From contig NZ_CP019082.1 in the NCBI RefSeq assembly GCF_001956985.1, positions 1,054,001-1,118,000 on the forward strand: a stretch of 64,000 bases of DNA, written 5' to 3'. The position numbers were made by a program, and so were the translations under genes. Positions 51,793-60,177 of this stretch are shown in pieces (position 1 is the first letter of the stretch; each line of letters starts with the position of its first letter). The stretch is from Paludisphaera borealis (lineage in GTDB: Bacteria > Planctomycetota > Planctomycetia > Isosphaerales > Isosphaeraceae). Below the pieces are notes generated by a model. That model worked only from the letters and a program-made list of their open reading frames with translations, was not told the origin of the DNA and did no database searches.

Positions 51793-53037
51793 ATGACGCG
51801 CATGGGGATTGCGGTGGCTCTGGGACTCGTCTGGTGCGCGTGGTCGCCCAGTCGGGCCGACGAGTCGCCTTCGATCGAGAAGTACCTGGCGGAGGGAAAG
51901 CTCGCCGAGGGAGAGAAGACGCTGGAAGTGCGATTGAACGCGGCGCCCGACGACGGAAAAGCGCGGTTCGGGCTGGGCGTCGTCCAGTTCGTCCGCGGTG
52001 TCGAGCGGATGGTCCAGTCGTTCCACCGCTACGGGTTGAGGACGAGCCTTCTCGGTAACGCTCTGCCGTTCGAACGCCTACCGATCCCCGAGAACGCGCA
52101 TCCCGAGCCGATCGGCTACGAGGAGCTTCGCCCGATCTTTCAGACCTGGGTCGACGATCTCGCCCGCGCCGAGGCGACGCTCGCCCAGGTGCGGGACGAT
52201 CAGGTGAAGCTGCCGATCCGCATCGGCGAATTACGACTCGATTTCAACGGCGATGGTAAGGCCGACGCCGAGGAGACGCTCTGGAGGATCTTCGCCGAGT
52301 TCAATCGCGCGGCGAACGACCCGGCGATCGCGGCGGCCTCGAAGGAGTTCGTGATCGTACTCGATCGGGCCGACGTCTCCTGGCTTCGCGGGTATTGCCA
52401 CCTGCTCATGGCTTACGGCGAAGTCTACCTGGCCCACGACTGCCGCGAGCTGTTCGACCACACCGGGCCGCTCTTCTTCGGCAACGCCAAGAGCGCGTAT
52501 CCGTTCTTGCAACGCACGGCCGGCGAGCCGGGAGGACGGTTTGAATTCGACGACATCGTCGACGCCGTCGCGTTCATCCACCTGATCCGCCTGCCGGTCG
52601 TCGCGCCCCAGCGCTTGACCGCGACGCTCTCCCACCTGGAATCGATGATCGCGCTGAGCCGGGAGTCGTGGAAGTTCATCCTCGCCGAGACCGACGACGA
52701 CCACGAGTGGGTCCCTTCGCCGAAGCAGCACACGGTGATTCCCGGACTGACGGTGACCGACGAGATGGTGAAGGGCTGGAAGGAGTTTCTCGACGAGGCC
52801 GAGTCGCTGCTGCAAGGCAAGAAGCTCGTTCCGTTCTGGCGAGCCCGGGAGGCGCGCGGAGTCAACCTGCACCGCGTTTTCACCGAGCCGAGGACGTTCG
52901 ACCTCGTCCTCTGGGTTCAAGGAACCGCCGCCGCCCCTTACCTCGAAAACGGCCCCCAGACCTCGGCCGAGACCTGGCGCCGCCTCCAGCGCGTCTTCCA
53001 GGGCGAGTTCATCGGGTTCGCGCTGTGGTTCAATTGA
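51793..53037 (+). CDS. hypothetical exported protein with EF-hand-like loop
   Basis: I do not recognise a named family for this 414-residue protein. A signal peptide covers 1-22 (IAVALGLVWCAWSPSRA). The mature part begins with a TPR-like helix pair (YLAEGKLAEGEKTLEVRLNAAPDDGKARFGLGVV). A 12-residue calcium loop, DFNGDGKADAEE, lies near residue 154 and matches the EF-hand pattern. The second half is helical, with LIRLPVVAPQRLTATLSHLESM and a C-terminal amphipathic helix. The reading frame and codon bias are clean. A hairpin terminator follows the stop codon. It may be a planctomycete-specific envelope protein; no neighbours suggest a role. Confidence 0.7.
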   Translation: MTRMGIAVALGLVWCAWSPSRADESPSIEKYLAEGKLAEGEKTLEVRLNAAPDDGKARFGLGVVQFVRGVERMVQSFHRYGLRTSLLGNALPFERLPIPENAHPEPIGYEELRPIFQTWVDDLARAEATLAQVRDDQVKLPIRIGELRLDFNGDGKADAEETLWRIFAEFNRAANDPAIAAASKEFVIVLDRADVSWLRGYCHLLMAYGEVYLAHDCRELFDHTGPLFFGNAKSAYPFLQRTAGEPGGRFEFDDIVDAVAFIHLIRLPVVAPQRLTATLSHLESMIALSRESWKFILAETDDDHEWVPSPKQHTVIPGLTVTDEMVKGWKEFLDEAESLLQGKKLVPFWRAREARGVNLHRVFTEPRTFDLVLWVQGTAAAPYLENGPQTSAETWRRLQRVFQGEFIGFALWFN

Positions 53038-53054
53038 GATCGGCGGGAAACGGC

Positions 53055-53090
53055 GAGAGGGCCCGTCCGGCGGTCGGGGCGGACCCTCTC
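53055..53090. terminator. bidirectional hairpin terminator
   Basis: GAGAGGG and CCCTCTC form the outer stem and CCGTCC/GGGCGG the inner one. It sits between the converging ends of the hypothetical gene and the DUF1559 gene. The T-run after it is short (ATCGTATGG), so termination efficiency is uncertain. Confidence 0.65.
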
Positions 53091-53133
53091 ATCGTATGGC
53101 GCGCAGTCGAGTCACAGCCGCTCGCGCTCAGCC

Positions 53134-54231
53134 TCAATAGGCGTCCGCGCTGATGACCTCGCCGCCGGCGATCGAGCCTAGCGCCTGGTAGACCCCCGGT
53201 TGTTGAGCGCCGGGGCCTCTGACGTAGCCGGAACCGGTCATGGTGACGCCGGTCGGAAGGCCCGTGGTTGGATCAAGGGCCCAGGTCGAGATGCTGTCCT
53301 TGAGGAACCGGACCGAACCATCGCACATTGCGAAGTTGGCTCCTCCCGGATGAAAGCTCGACGCGGACTGAACGAAGGCGTTGCCGCCGGTGATCGACGG
53401 GTAGTTCGCCTTCTTCTTCTGGATGTTGATGGGATAGAACGTGGTGAAGGTGCTGTCGCCGAAGTCGCCGGAGACCCACCAGTGCCACTTGAAGAAGGAT
53501 CTGTCCGTCTTGCTGAGCAGCCCGTGCGCGTGTTCGCCGAAGCCGATGGTGTTGCTCGTGCCGTCGGTGATCGACGCCAGGCGAACCAGGCTCCGTCCTG
53601 TTCCCGGAACAAGCTGGGGGTATCCCGCCGATACGAAGGCGCCGTTATGCTGGCCGAGCGCCGCGGCGACCTCGGTGGCGCTGAACGGGTTCGTCACCGA
53701 GGTGCCGGTCCAATTGCCGGCCCAGTAGCCGTAGCAGCCGGCGTAGCTCGTGAACGTGAACGTCTGAGGAATGCCGTGCTGAGCGTTGGCGTCCTCGACG
53801 TAGCTGTTGCCCGCCATCTCCGTGTCGCTCGGGCAGAAGAACGCGTTGACCTGCGTGCCGCTGACCGTCGCGTTGGGACTCGTCCGGTAGGCCCAACTCG
53901 AGTTGTAAGCGTTGAAGAGCGGGGCCTGTTCGATGAACGGCAGGAGCTGCGCGAGGCCACTGTAGGCCTGATCGTAACCGTAAGCCGAACCGGGCGCGAG
54001 CTGCGCCGCGAACACCCACGGATACGTTCCATTGGTGCTCTCGTAGTTAGCCAGCGACAGCCCCAGTTGCTTCAAGTTGTTGAGGCACTGCGCGCGTCGA
54101 GCCGCCTCGCGCGCGGACTGGACGGCCGGCAGGAGAAGCGAGATCAAGACGGCGATGATCGCAATCACGACGAGTAGTTCGATGAGCGTGAAGGCGCGAC
54201 GTCGCGCCTCGCTCAGAGGACGAATCAACAT
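53134..54231 (-). CDS. DUF1559 domain protein with prepilin-type N-terminus
   Basis: A 365-residue protein of a family expanded in planctomycetes. The N-terminus [36 protein letters not shown] is a type IV prepilin/pseudopilin leader and helix, with the FTLIE cleavage motif. The DUF1559 part continues with [23 protein letters not shown] and ends with [17 protein letters not shown], the family H-X9-DG motif (His ... Asp-Gly). The protein is probably processed by a prepilin peptidase and assembled in the envelope; precise role unknown. GGAGAA precedes the ATG. The small lipoprotein gene upstream likely shares its mRNA. Confidence 0.93.
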   Translation of the reverse strand: MLIRPLSEARRRAFTLIELLVVIAIIAVLISLLLPAVQSAREAARRAQCLNNLKQLGLSLANYESTNGTYPWVFAAQLAPGSAYGYDQAYSGLAQLLPFIEQAPLFNAYNSSWAYRTSPNATVSGTQVNAFFCPSDTEMAGNSYVEDANAQHGIPQTFTFTSYAGCYGYWAGNWTGTSVTNPFSATEVAAALGQHNGAFVSAGYPQLVPGTGRSLVRLASITDGTSNTIGFGEHAHGLLSKTDRSFFKWHWWVSGDFGDSTFTTFYPINIQKKKANYPSITGGNAFVQSASSFHPGGANFAMCDGSVRFLKDSISTWALDPTTGLPTGVTMTGSGYVRGPGAQQPGVYQALGSIAGGEVISADAY

Positions 54232-54287
54232 GGCGATTTCTCCGGTGGGCGTGGCGATGTGTGGTGGGGTGGGTCGAGCCTCTCGGC

Positions 54288-54476
54288 TCAGTGTTTGGCG
54301 GCCTTCACGGGGCTTCCGCTCTTCTTGGTCGCTTCGATCGGCTTCTTTTCACCGCCCGAGACGGAGCCGACGGCCGGCTGGTCCGGGTCTTGAACCGAGC
54401 ATCCCGCGAAGGTTCCCAGAACGACCGCGAGAAGGGGAATGAGCAGCGTCCGCGTTCGCGCATTGGTGAACGACAT
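54288..54476 (-). CDS. small lipoprotein
   Basis: A 62-residue lipoprotein. The signal is [16 protein letters not shown], giving Cys25 for acylation; the short mature part ([26 protein letters not shown]) is polar and probably flexible. It directly precedes the DUF1559 gene by 56 bases on the same strand. Small lipoproteins next to DUF1559 genes are a common arrangement in planctomycetes as I recall, so the pair may work together. Longer in-frame starts upstream are not plausible because the sequence is not signal-like. Confidence 0.75.
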   Translation of the reverse strand: MSFTNARTRTLLIPLLAVVLGTFAGCSVQDPDQPAVGSVSGGEKKPIEATKKSGSPVKAAKH

Positions 54477-54761
54477 CGTTCTTCGACTCCATTGCGTTCT
54501 CTGATGTATGGCGAGTAGCTGTGGGGATCCAACCAAGGAGGGCGTCATCGCACTCCACCAGGCGGACACGCATTCTACTCGACCAGAGCCGGCGCGAGGT
54601 GAAGATCGGATGGCGGTTGGCCGAAAATGCCGCGAAGGGAAGGCCGCCGTGGAGCGTTCGCCGGGCCGCGGCGTCGAACTGGGAGTCCGTTCAGCGCGCA
54701 CCCGGGTCCGGAGGCCCGGGACGCTTGCTGAGATCGTTGAACCTTCGCCGAACCGCGATTC

Positions 54762-55718
54762 TCAATTCACCACGTTGACCGGCTTGCCCGCCAGGAAGGC
54801 TTTGATGTTGGCGATCGAGGACTCGAGGAGGCGTTCGCGGGCTTCGTTGGTGGTCCAGGCGATGTGCGGCGTGATGAGGCAGTTCTTGGCTTTCAGGAGC
54901 GGGTTGTCGGCCGGGATCGGCTCGCGCGTGACGACGTCGACCGCCGCGCCGGCGATCTCGCCGGCGTTGAGCGCGTCGGCCAGGTCTTGCTCGACGATCA
55001 ACGCGCCGCGAGCCGTGTTGATCAGCAGCATGCCCGGCCGTGCCCGTTGGAGACGCTCGCGGTTCACCATGCCCTTGGTCGTGTCGGTGAGCGGACAGTG
55101 CAGGCTGACTACGTCGGACCGCTCGAACAGCTCGTCGAGGGTGCAGGTGGCGACGGAATCGCTTTCGCGATCGACCTTGCCGCTGGGGCGGTAGGCGACG
55201 ACGTTCATGCCGAAAGCGCTGGCGACGTCGGCGACGCGGCGGCCGATCCGACCATAGCCCGCGATCCCTAGCGTTTTGCCCGCCAACTCGACGAGCGGCG
55301 TCTTGCGGAGCGAGAAATCGGGCTGGTTGGTCCACTCGCCGGCTTTCACCGCTTCGGCATGCAGGCCGACCTGCTGGCACAGTTCCAGCAGCAAGGCAAA
55401 TGTGAACTGTGCGACCGAGTACGTGCTGTACTCGGGGACGTTCGAGACAGGGATTCCGCGCTCGCGGGCGGCGTCGAGATCGACGCAGTCGAAGCCGGTG
55501 GCGGTGACGGTGATGAATTTCAGGTCGGGCAGCTTGGCGATCAGGTCACGCCGGAGCGGGAACTTGTTCGTGACCAGGATCGTCGCGCCAGCGGCTCGTT
55601 CGAGGACGTCCTCGGGCTGACTGACCTCGTAATAAGCGACTTCGCCGAGCGAGTCGAGCCCGGCCCACGCGGTGCGATCAGAGTTCAACGTCCGACCGTC
55701 GAGTACGACGATTTTCAC
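54762..55718 (-). CDS. D-2-hydroxyacid dehydrogenase (glycerate/phosphoglycerate dehydrogenase type)
   Basis: A 318-residue NAD(P)-dependent enzyme. The catalytic residues are present: Arg237 in NTARGALI, Glu266 in TREPIPADNP and His285 in TPHIAWTT. The nucleotide-binding loop is GIAGYGRIGRRV (153-162). The pattern ATGFDCVDLDAARERGIPVSNVPEYSTYSVAQ fits glycerate or hydroxypyruvate reductases. The start is GTG, with only a weak ribosome site; a closer ATG does not exist. It lies downstream of the S41 protease gene on the same strand, about 100 bases away. Substrate preference cannot be decided. Confidence 0.93.
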   Translation of the reverse strand: MKIVVLDGRTLNSDRTAWAGLDSLGEVAYYEVSQPEDVLERAAGATILVTNKFPLRRDLIAKLPDLKFITVTATGFDCVDLDAARERGIPVSNVPEYSTYSVAQFTFALLLELCQQVGLHAEAVKAGEWTNQPDFSLRKTPLVELAGKTLGIAGYGRIGRRVADVASAFGMNVVAYRPSGKVDRESDSVATCTLDELFERSDVVSLHCPLTDTTKGMVNRERLQRARPGMLLINTARGALIVEQDLADALNAGEIAGAAVDVVTREPIPADNPLLKAKNCLITPHIAWTTNEARERLLESSIANIKAFLAGKPVNVVN

Positions 55719-55823
55719 GATGTTGCAGCCTGTCCAGGTGTCGTTTGCCGATCCGCGTTCCCGTCGATCGACGAGTATACCACAAGCGAACGGCCGTCGA
55801 TCGAGGGGGGCGGAACGAAACGA

Positions 55824-57518
55824 TCAGCGGACCTCGGGGTCCCGGTTCTTGGAGGCGCGAAGGGCGGCGGCGAGGACGACGTCGAACTTGGGATCGCCGA
55901 TCAGCGACTCGTCGACACCCTCCTTGTCGGCCTCTTTCTCGCCGGCGACGGGTTTGGCCGCGACGCGGGTCTTGATCGGCATGTCGGGCGTGACCCCTTG
56001 CTCGCTGTAGGCCCGGTCGCGCGGCGAGTAGAATTTGGCCGTCGTGAGCTTGAGGCCCGCCGGCGCCGAGCGGAGCGAGAAGATGCTCTGCACCGATCCC
56101 TTGCCGTAAGTCCGCTCGCCGACGATCGTGGCGCGATGATGGTCCTGGAGCGCGCCGGCGAGGATCTCGCTGGCGCTGGCGCTGTCGTGGTCGACCAGGA
56201 CGTACACCGGCATCCGCCACCGCGCCCGGCCGTCCGCCTTGAACATCTGGCTCTGGCCGGCGGCCCGGCCTCGGGTCGACACGATCACGCCGTCTTCGAT
56301 GAACCGGTCGGCGATGTCGACGGCGACGTTCAGCAGGCCGCCAGGGTTGCCCCGGAGGTCGAGCACCAGGGTCCGCATACCCAGGTTCTGGAGCCCGGAG
56401 ACGGCCTGATCGATCTCCTCTGCCGACGACTTCTGAAAGCCGGAGAGCTGGATGTAACCGACCCCTTCGGCCTCGTCGACGATCTTGGCCCGGGTGACGC
56501 TCTCGACGTCGACGTGACGGCGGACCAGGCGGAGCGACTGGATCGAGGCGTCGCGCTTGAGGATCTCCAGGTCGACGCTGGTCCCCTCGGTCCCTTGCAG
56601 ACGATTGGCCGCGTCGTCGAGGCTCAGGCCCTTGACCACCTGGCCGGCGATCTTGACGATCTGGTCACCCGAAACGAGCCCGGCCTCCCATGCCGGCCCG
56701 CCCCGAATCACGCCCACCAGCCGGAGCCCGTTCGGGGTTCCCTTCAGCTCGACGCCCAGGCCGACGAAATTACCGTCGATCATGGCGTACAGGTCTTCGA
56801 GCTTGTCAGGAGTCAGGTAGCTCGTGAAATCGTCCAGGGCGTCGCAGGCCCCGCAAGTGAATTCGAGCAAAACCGGCGTGGCCGTCAGGCCCAAGCCCTG
56901 GCTCGCCAGGTTCGAGGCCGCGAGCGCCACCTCGACCGCCGCGTTCCGGTCCGGGACCGCAAGCTGGGCGCGCATCGTCCGAAGCTGCCCGCGCAGCCAC
57001 TCCACGCGCTCCGGCGTCGCGGTCGCCGCGTTGACCTGGAGGAACGACGGGTCGCGGAGGGCCACTTCCAGGTTGTCGAGGCCATGACGGATCAGCGGTT
57101 CGAGCGGAACCGGGTCGACGTAGAAGTTCTGGATCCGTTCGAGGACCTCGCTGTACAGTTCGATCGACTGCTCGCGCGGCAGCTTCAGCAACACGCCCCG
57201 AAAGCTCGCGTCGTGATAGCGGCGCACCAGCTTGAAATGCAGCTCGCAGAGCCGCAGCCGCCTGCTGAAATCGGTCCGGCTCGGCCAGTGCTCGAGCGCC
57301 CCGCGGTAGGTCTCGATGGCCGCCGCCCAGTTGCGGCCGCGCTCGTGGCCGAGACCGCGTTCGAGCGCCGCTTCCGGGCCGTCGTCGATCTTGCGATCGG
57401 CCGGGCTCGCCGAGGCCGTCGACTCGTCGGGGGGCGCGGCCCAGCTCGTGGGGAGGTTCGTCCATGCGAGCACAGCCGCTAACAACCAAGCCGTGCAGGG
57501 AAGCCCGATGCGGCGCAT
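55824..57518 (-). CDS. S41 family C-terminal processing protease
   Basis: A 564-residue exported protease. A signal peptide ends near TSWA|APP. The N-terminal helical part (50-240) is longer than in Ctp proteins. The PDZ domain is near 250-330 (GVELKGTPNGLRLVGVIRGGPAWEAGLVSGDQIVKI). The S41 catalytic domain follows, with GMRTLVLDLRGNPGGLL and the dyad Ser448 (in HDSASASEI) and Lys473 (GKGSVQ), spaced 25 residues as in E. coli Prc. It should cleave exported or damaged proteins near their C-termini. Starts at ATG. The hydroxyacid dehydrogenase gene is next downstream. Confidence 0.94.
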   Translation of the reverse strand: MRRIGLPCTAWLLAAVLAWTNLPTSWAAPPDESTASASPADRKIDDGPEAALERGLGHERGRNWAAAIETYRGALEHWPSRTDFSRRLRLCELHFKLVRRYHDASFRGVLLKLPREQSIELYSEVLERIQNFYVDPVPLEPLIRHGLDNLEVALRDPSFLQVNAATATPERVEWLRGQLRTMRAQLAVPDRNAAVEVALAASNLASQGLGLTATPVLLEFTCGACDALDDFTSYLTPDKLEDLYAMIDGNFVGLGVELKGTPNGLRLVGVIRGGPAWEAGLVSGDQIVKIAGQVVKGLSLDDAANRLQGTEGTSVDLEILKRDASIQSLRLVRRHVDVESVTRAKIVDEAEGVGYIQLSGFQKSSAEEIDQAVSGLQNLGMRTLVLDLRGNPGGLLNVAVDIADRFIEDGVIVSTRGRAAGQSQMFKADGRARWRMPVYVLVDHDSASASEILAGALQDHHRATIVGERTYGKGSVQSIFSLRSAPAGLKLTTAKFYSPRDRAYSEQGVTPDMPIKTRVAAKPVAGEKEADKEGVDESLIGDPKFDVVLAAALRASKNRDPEVR

Positions 57519-57971
57519 GGTGGACCATCCTCCGAATTGGAGGCGGTGCGGCGAACGTCTCGGTTTCTCCTGACCGCGTCGGGACCGTTTCCGAATGCTG
57601 AGGCCGAACCGGTGATGCTCGGATCGAATACCGTTGTTCGTCCTGGAAGCGGAACTCTCTCGGGCTAAGAGATTTGCGTTCGCTCAGACCGCTCCGTTGG
57701 TGCGACTCTCAAGTAGGTGTTCTTCACTTGGCGGCCATGACGAACGCGGGGCCGGACGATGCGTCGCCCGGCTCGCCATCTGTCGGACCGGAACGGAAAA
57801 CCGGGTTCCACCGGCTTCCCTTCGTCGGGAATTATAACACACCGGAAAATGACTCAAGGCGCGGAATCCAAGACGAATGGATTGTCTCGTCGCGCGGTCC
57901 CGCATTCTCGATTCAACCGGGAGGCATCGCCGGACTGATCGGACCGGTTTCCCGCCGCGAAGCGTCGGCGG
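57519..57971. other. gene-free intergenic region
   Basis: About 450 bases upstream of the leftward S41 gene and downstream of the leftward FG-GAP gene. It includes CTGAGGCCGAACCGGTGATG near 57597 and a locally A/T-richer patch (GGGAATTATAACACACCGG) near 57830 that may contain a promoter. A few short frames are present but none resembles a protein. Confidence 0.45.
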
Positions 57972-59798
57972 TTACTTGAGGCCGGCGGTCTCGTCGACGT
58001 GGTACGACTGGTCGGCCTTGAGGTTTTCGAGCTTGGTGGTCTTGCCCGAGGGCCAGGTGACGACCAGCTCGTCGATTTTCTCGGCCTTGCCGAGTCCGAA
58101 CGTCAGCGGCAGCTCGACCGACGACAGGTAGCTCTTGGCGGGGAACAGTTGACGGCGGGACGTCTGGCCGCCGATCCTGGCCGCGACCTTGGCACCGATG
58201 GCGTCGCGGTTCGAGCCCTTGCCGTCGCCGGTGAGGCGGACGCGGACCCAGTGGTTGGCGTCGCTGCCGTCGTTGCGAAGGAGGCGGGCCGGCCCGTTGT
58301 TGACCGTCAGGACGACGTCGAGGTCGCCGTCACCGTCGATGTCGGCGTACGCGCTGCCGCGGCCGACGATGGGCTTGAACAGGTCGGGCCCGGCGGACTC
58401 GGGGCCGATGTTGACGTACAGGTTGCGCCCCCCCTTCCCCGAGTTCCAGAGAAGCTGGGCGGCTTGCTCGTAGTGTTCGGCGGCCTGGACCTTGGAGATC
58501 TCGGGTTCGAGGTGGCCGTTGGCCGAGAGCAGATCGAGGCCGCCATCGAGGTCGTAGTCGAAGAAGAAAAGCCCGAACTTGAGCGGCGGCTGCGTCGGGG
58601 CGCCCAGGCCGTACATGTTGGCGAGGTCCGAGAACTGGAGGCTCGACGGCTGGTCGCTGACGTACAGCGCGGTCATCTCGTTGGCGAAGTTGCCGATCGC
58701 CAGCCCGAGCCGGTCGTCGTTCAGAAAATAGGCCCAGTCGCAGCCCATTCCCCCCCGCGGTGATCCCGATTGGTCGAAGGCGACCCCCGCTAGCAGCGCG
58801 ATCTCCTCGAACTTTCCGCCCCCCTTGTTGTGGAAGAGGAAGTTCTGCACGGTGTCGTTCGAGACGGCGACGTCGACGAGGCCGTCGCCGTCCAGGTCGA
58901 ACGGGGCCACGCCCAGCGACTTGCCGAGTGGAACCTTCTGGTCGGGCGTCCGGACCTGAACGCCTGAGGTCTCGCTGATGTCGGTGAACCGCCCGCCGTC
59001 GTTGCGCAAGAGCGCGCAGAGCGAGCCGTTGAACGAAGTCGGCGGCCCGTAGGCGCGGCCCAGGCCGGTGAGCTGAAAGCCCTGCACCTTGTCGATCTCG
59101 GGGGTCCAGGTGATGTAGTTGCAGATGAACAGGTCGAGGTCGCCGTCGTTGTCGATGTCGAGGAACGCCGCGCCGGTGAGCCAGCCGTTGGGCCCCTTGG
59201 CATTGGCGGCCTCGGTCGCGTCCTCGAAACGGCCTTTGCCGTCGTTGCGAAGCAGGTAGCCTCGGCCGATCGCCGTGATGTAGACGTCGAGGTCGCCGTC
59301 GTTGTCGTAATCGCCGATCGCAACGCCCTGGCCGTAGAACGTCTTGTCGAGCCCGGCCTCCTTGGTCACGTCTTCGAAGTGGCCCTTGCCGTCGTTGCAG
59401 TAGAGGCGCTGGGTCGGCGCGGGATCGACTTCATGGCCGGGCCAGGGAGCCGAATTGACGAACAGCAGATCCTGGTCGCCGTCATTGTCGTAGTCGAAAA
59501 ACGCCGCGCCGGCACCCATCGTCTCGGGCAAGAGCTTCTCCCCGAAGGCTCCGTTGAAGTGGGTGAACGCGACGCCCGATTCCTTGGTGACGTCGACGAA
59601 CTTGACGGTCGGCAGGTTCTCGGCTTTTGATGGCGCGGTCGTCGTCCGTGCGTTGAAGGGCGAGGAGGAGATTATCGCCGGCTCCGGTTTCTTGCCGCAG
59701 CCGACCAGAGCCAGAGCCAGGGCCAACGCGAGGGCGAGGGCCGGTCGGCGAGGACGGGCGGTGCGGGTCGTGGGATCCAGCGCGACGCAATCGATCAT
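57972..59798 (-). CDS. FG-GAP/ASPIC-UnbV repeat lipoprotein
   Basis: A 608-residue lipoprotein. The signal peptide ends in LALALVG|C with Cys34 after an unusual Ala-Leu repeat (residues 20-31). The mature part has many calcium-binding FG-GAP blades of the form DYDNDGDQDLLFVN, DYDNDGDLDVYIT, DIDNDGDLDLFI and DIDGDGDLDVVLT, followed by the ASPIC/UnbV domain (from about 500, NHWVRVRLTGDGKGSNRDAIGAKVA and the closing WPSGKTTKLEN). Such CRTAC1-like proteins form a beta-propeller on the cell surface; their role in planctomycetes is unknown. GGAGAG precedes the ATG. It is divergent from the ABC permease gene. Confidence 0.93.
   Translation of the reverse strand: MIDCVALDPTTRTARPRRPALALALALALALVGCGKKPEPAIISSSPFNARTTTAPSKAENLPTVKFVDVTKESGVAFTHFNGAFGEKLLPETMGAGAAFFDYDNDGDQDLLFVNSAPWPGHEVDPAPTQRLYCNDGKGHFEDVTKEAGLDKTFYGQGVAIGDYDNDGDLDVYITAIGRGYLLRNDGKGRFEDATEAANAKGPNGWLTGAAFLDIDNDGDLDLFICNYITWTPEIDKVQGFQLTGLGRAYGPPTSFNGSLCALLRNDGGRFTDISETSGVQVRTPDQKVPLGKSLGVAPFDLDGDGLVDVAVSNDTVQNFLFHNKGGGKFEEIALLAGVAFDQSGSPRGGMGCDWAYFLNDDRLGLAIGNFANEMTALYVSDQPSSLQFSDLANMYGLGAPTQPPLKFGLFFFDYDLDGGLDLLSANGHLEPEISKVQAAEHYEQAAQLLWNSGKGGRNLYVNIGPESAGPDLFKPIVGRGSAYADIDGDGDLDVVLTVNNGPARLLRNDGSDANHWVRVRLTGDGKGSNRDAIGAKVAARIGGQTSRRQLFPAKSYLSSVELPLTFGLGKAEKIDELVVTWPSGKTTKLENLKADQSYHVDETAGLK
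59706..59741 (-). repeat. six Ala-Leu codon pairs in a lipoprotein signal peptide
   Basis: 36 bases code six Ala-Leu pairs using hexamers GCCCTC (two), GCGTTG, GCCCTG and GCTCTG (two). The run sits in the hydrophobic core just before the lipobox. Repeat-length changes here would shift the frame only in multiples of two codons and alter signal length. Confidence 0.8.
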
Positions 59799-60177
59799 TC
59801 TTCGCTCTCCTTCGGATACCGGCGGGGGCTCAGCCTGGAAAGTAAGTGAGAAGGCGAACCGAAGTCAACCACCGGCATGCCGTCGCGCCGGGCGAGACCC
59901 CTTGGTCAGAAATTCGCCGGTCTGATATATTTGTAGAGTCGAGCCGTCGACTCCCGTCGCATCGGCTCGCGACGCGCTGGTCGCGGATGAATCAAGAAGA
60001 AGCATCATCGACGGACCGTATCCGATTATTTGAACGACGTCGCGCGATTTTTTCGCGAACCGAGTGCGCGCCGGGTTCGTAGGGTTCGGTAACTCGGGCT
60101 GCACGGGCGGCCGGGTTGCGCGTTCGCCTTCGCGTTCACACCCGCCCGCATGTTCGCCGACCGTTGGGAGAGTGGCC
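59799..60177. other. divergent intergenic region
   Basis: About 380 bases between the FG-GAP lipoprotein and the ABC permease. TCTGATATATTTGTAGAG near 59920 is the most promoter-like A/T-rich patch, and GCGCGATTTTTTCGCGAAC near 60043 is hairpin-like. No gene is convincing. Confidence 0.4.
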
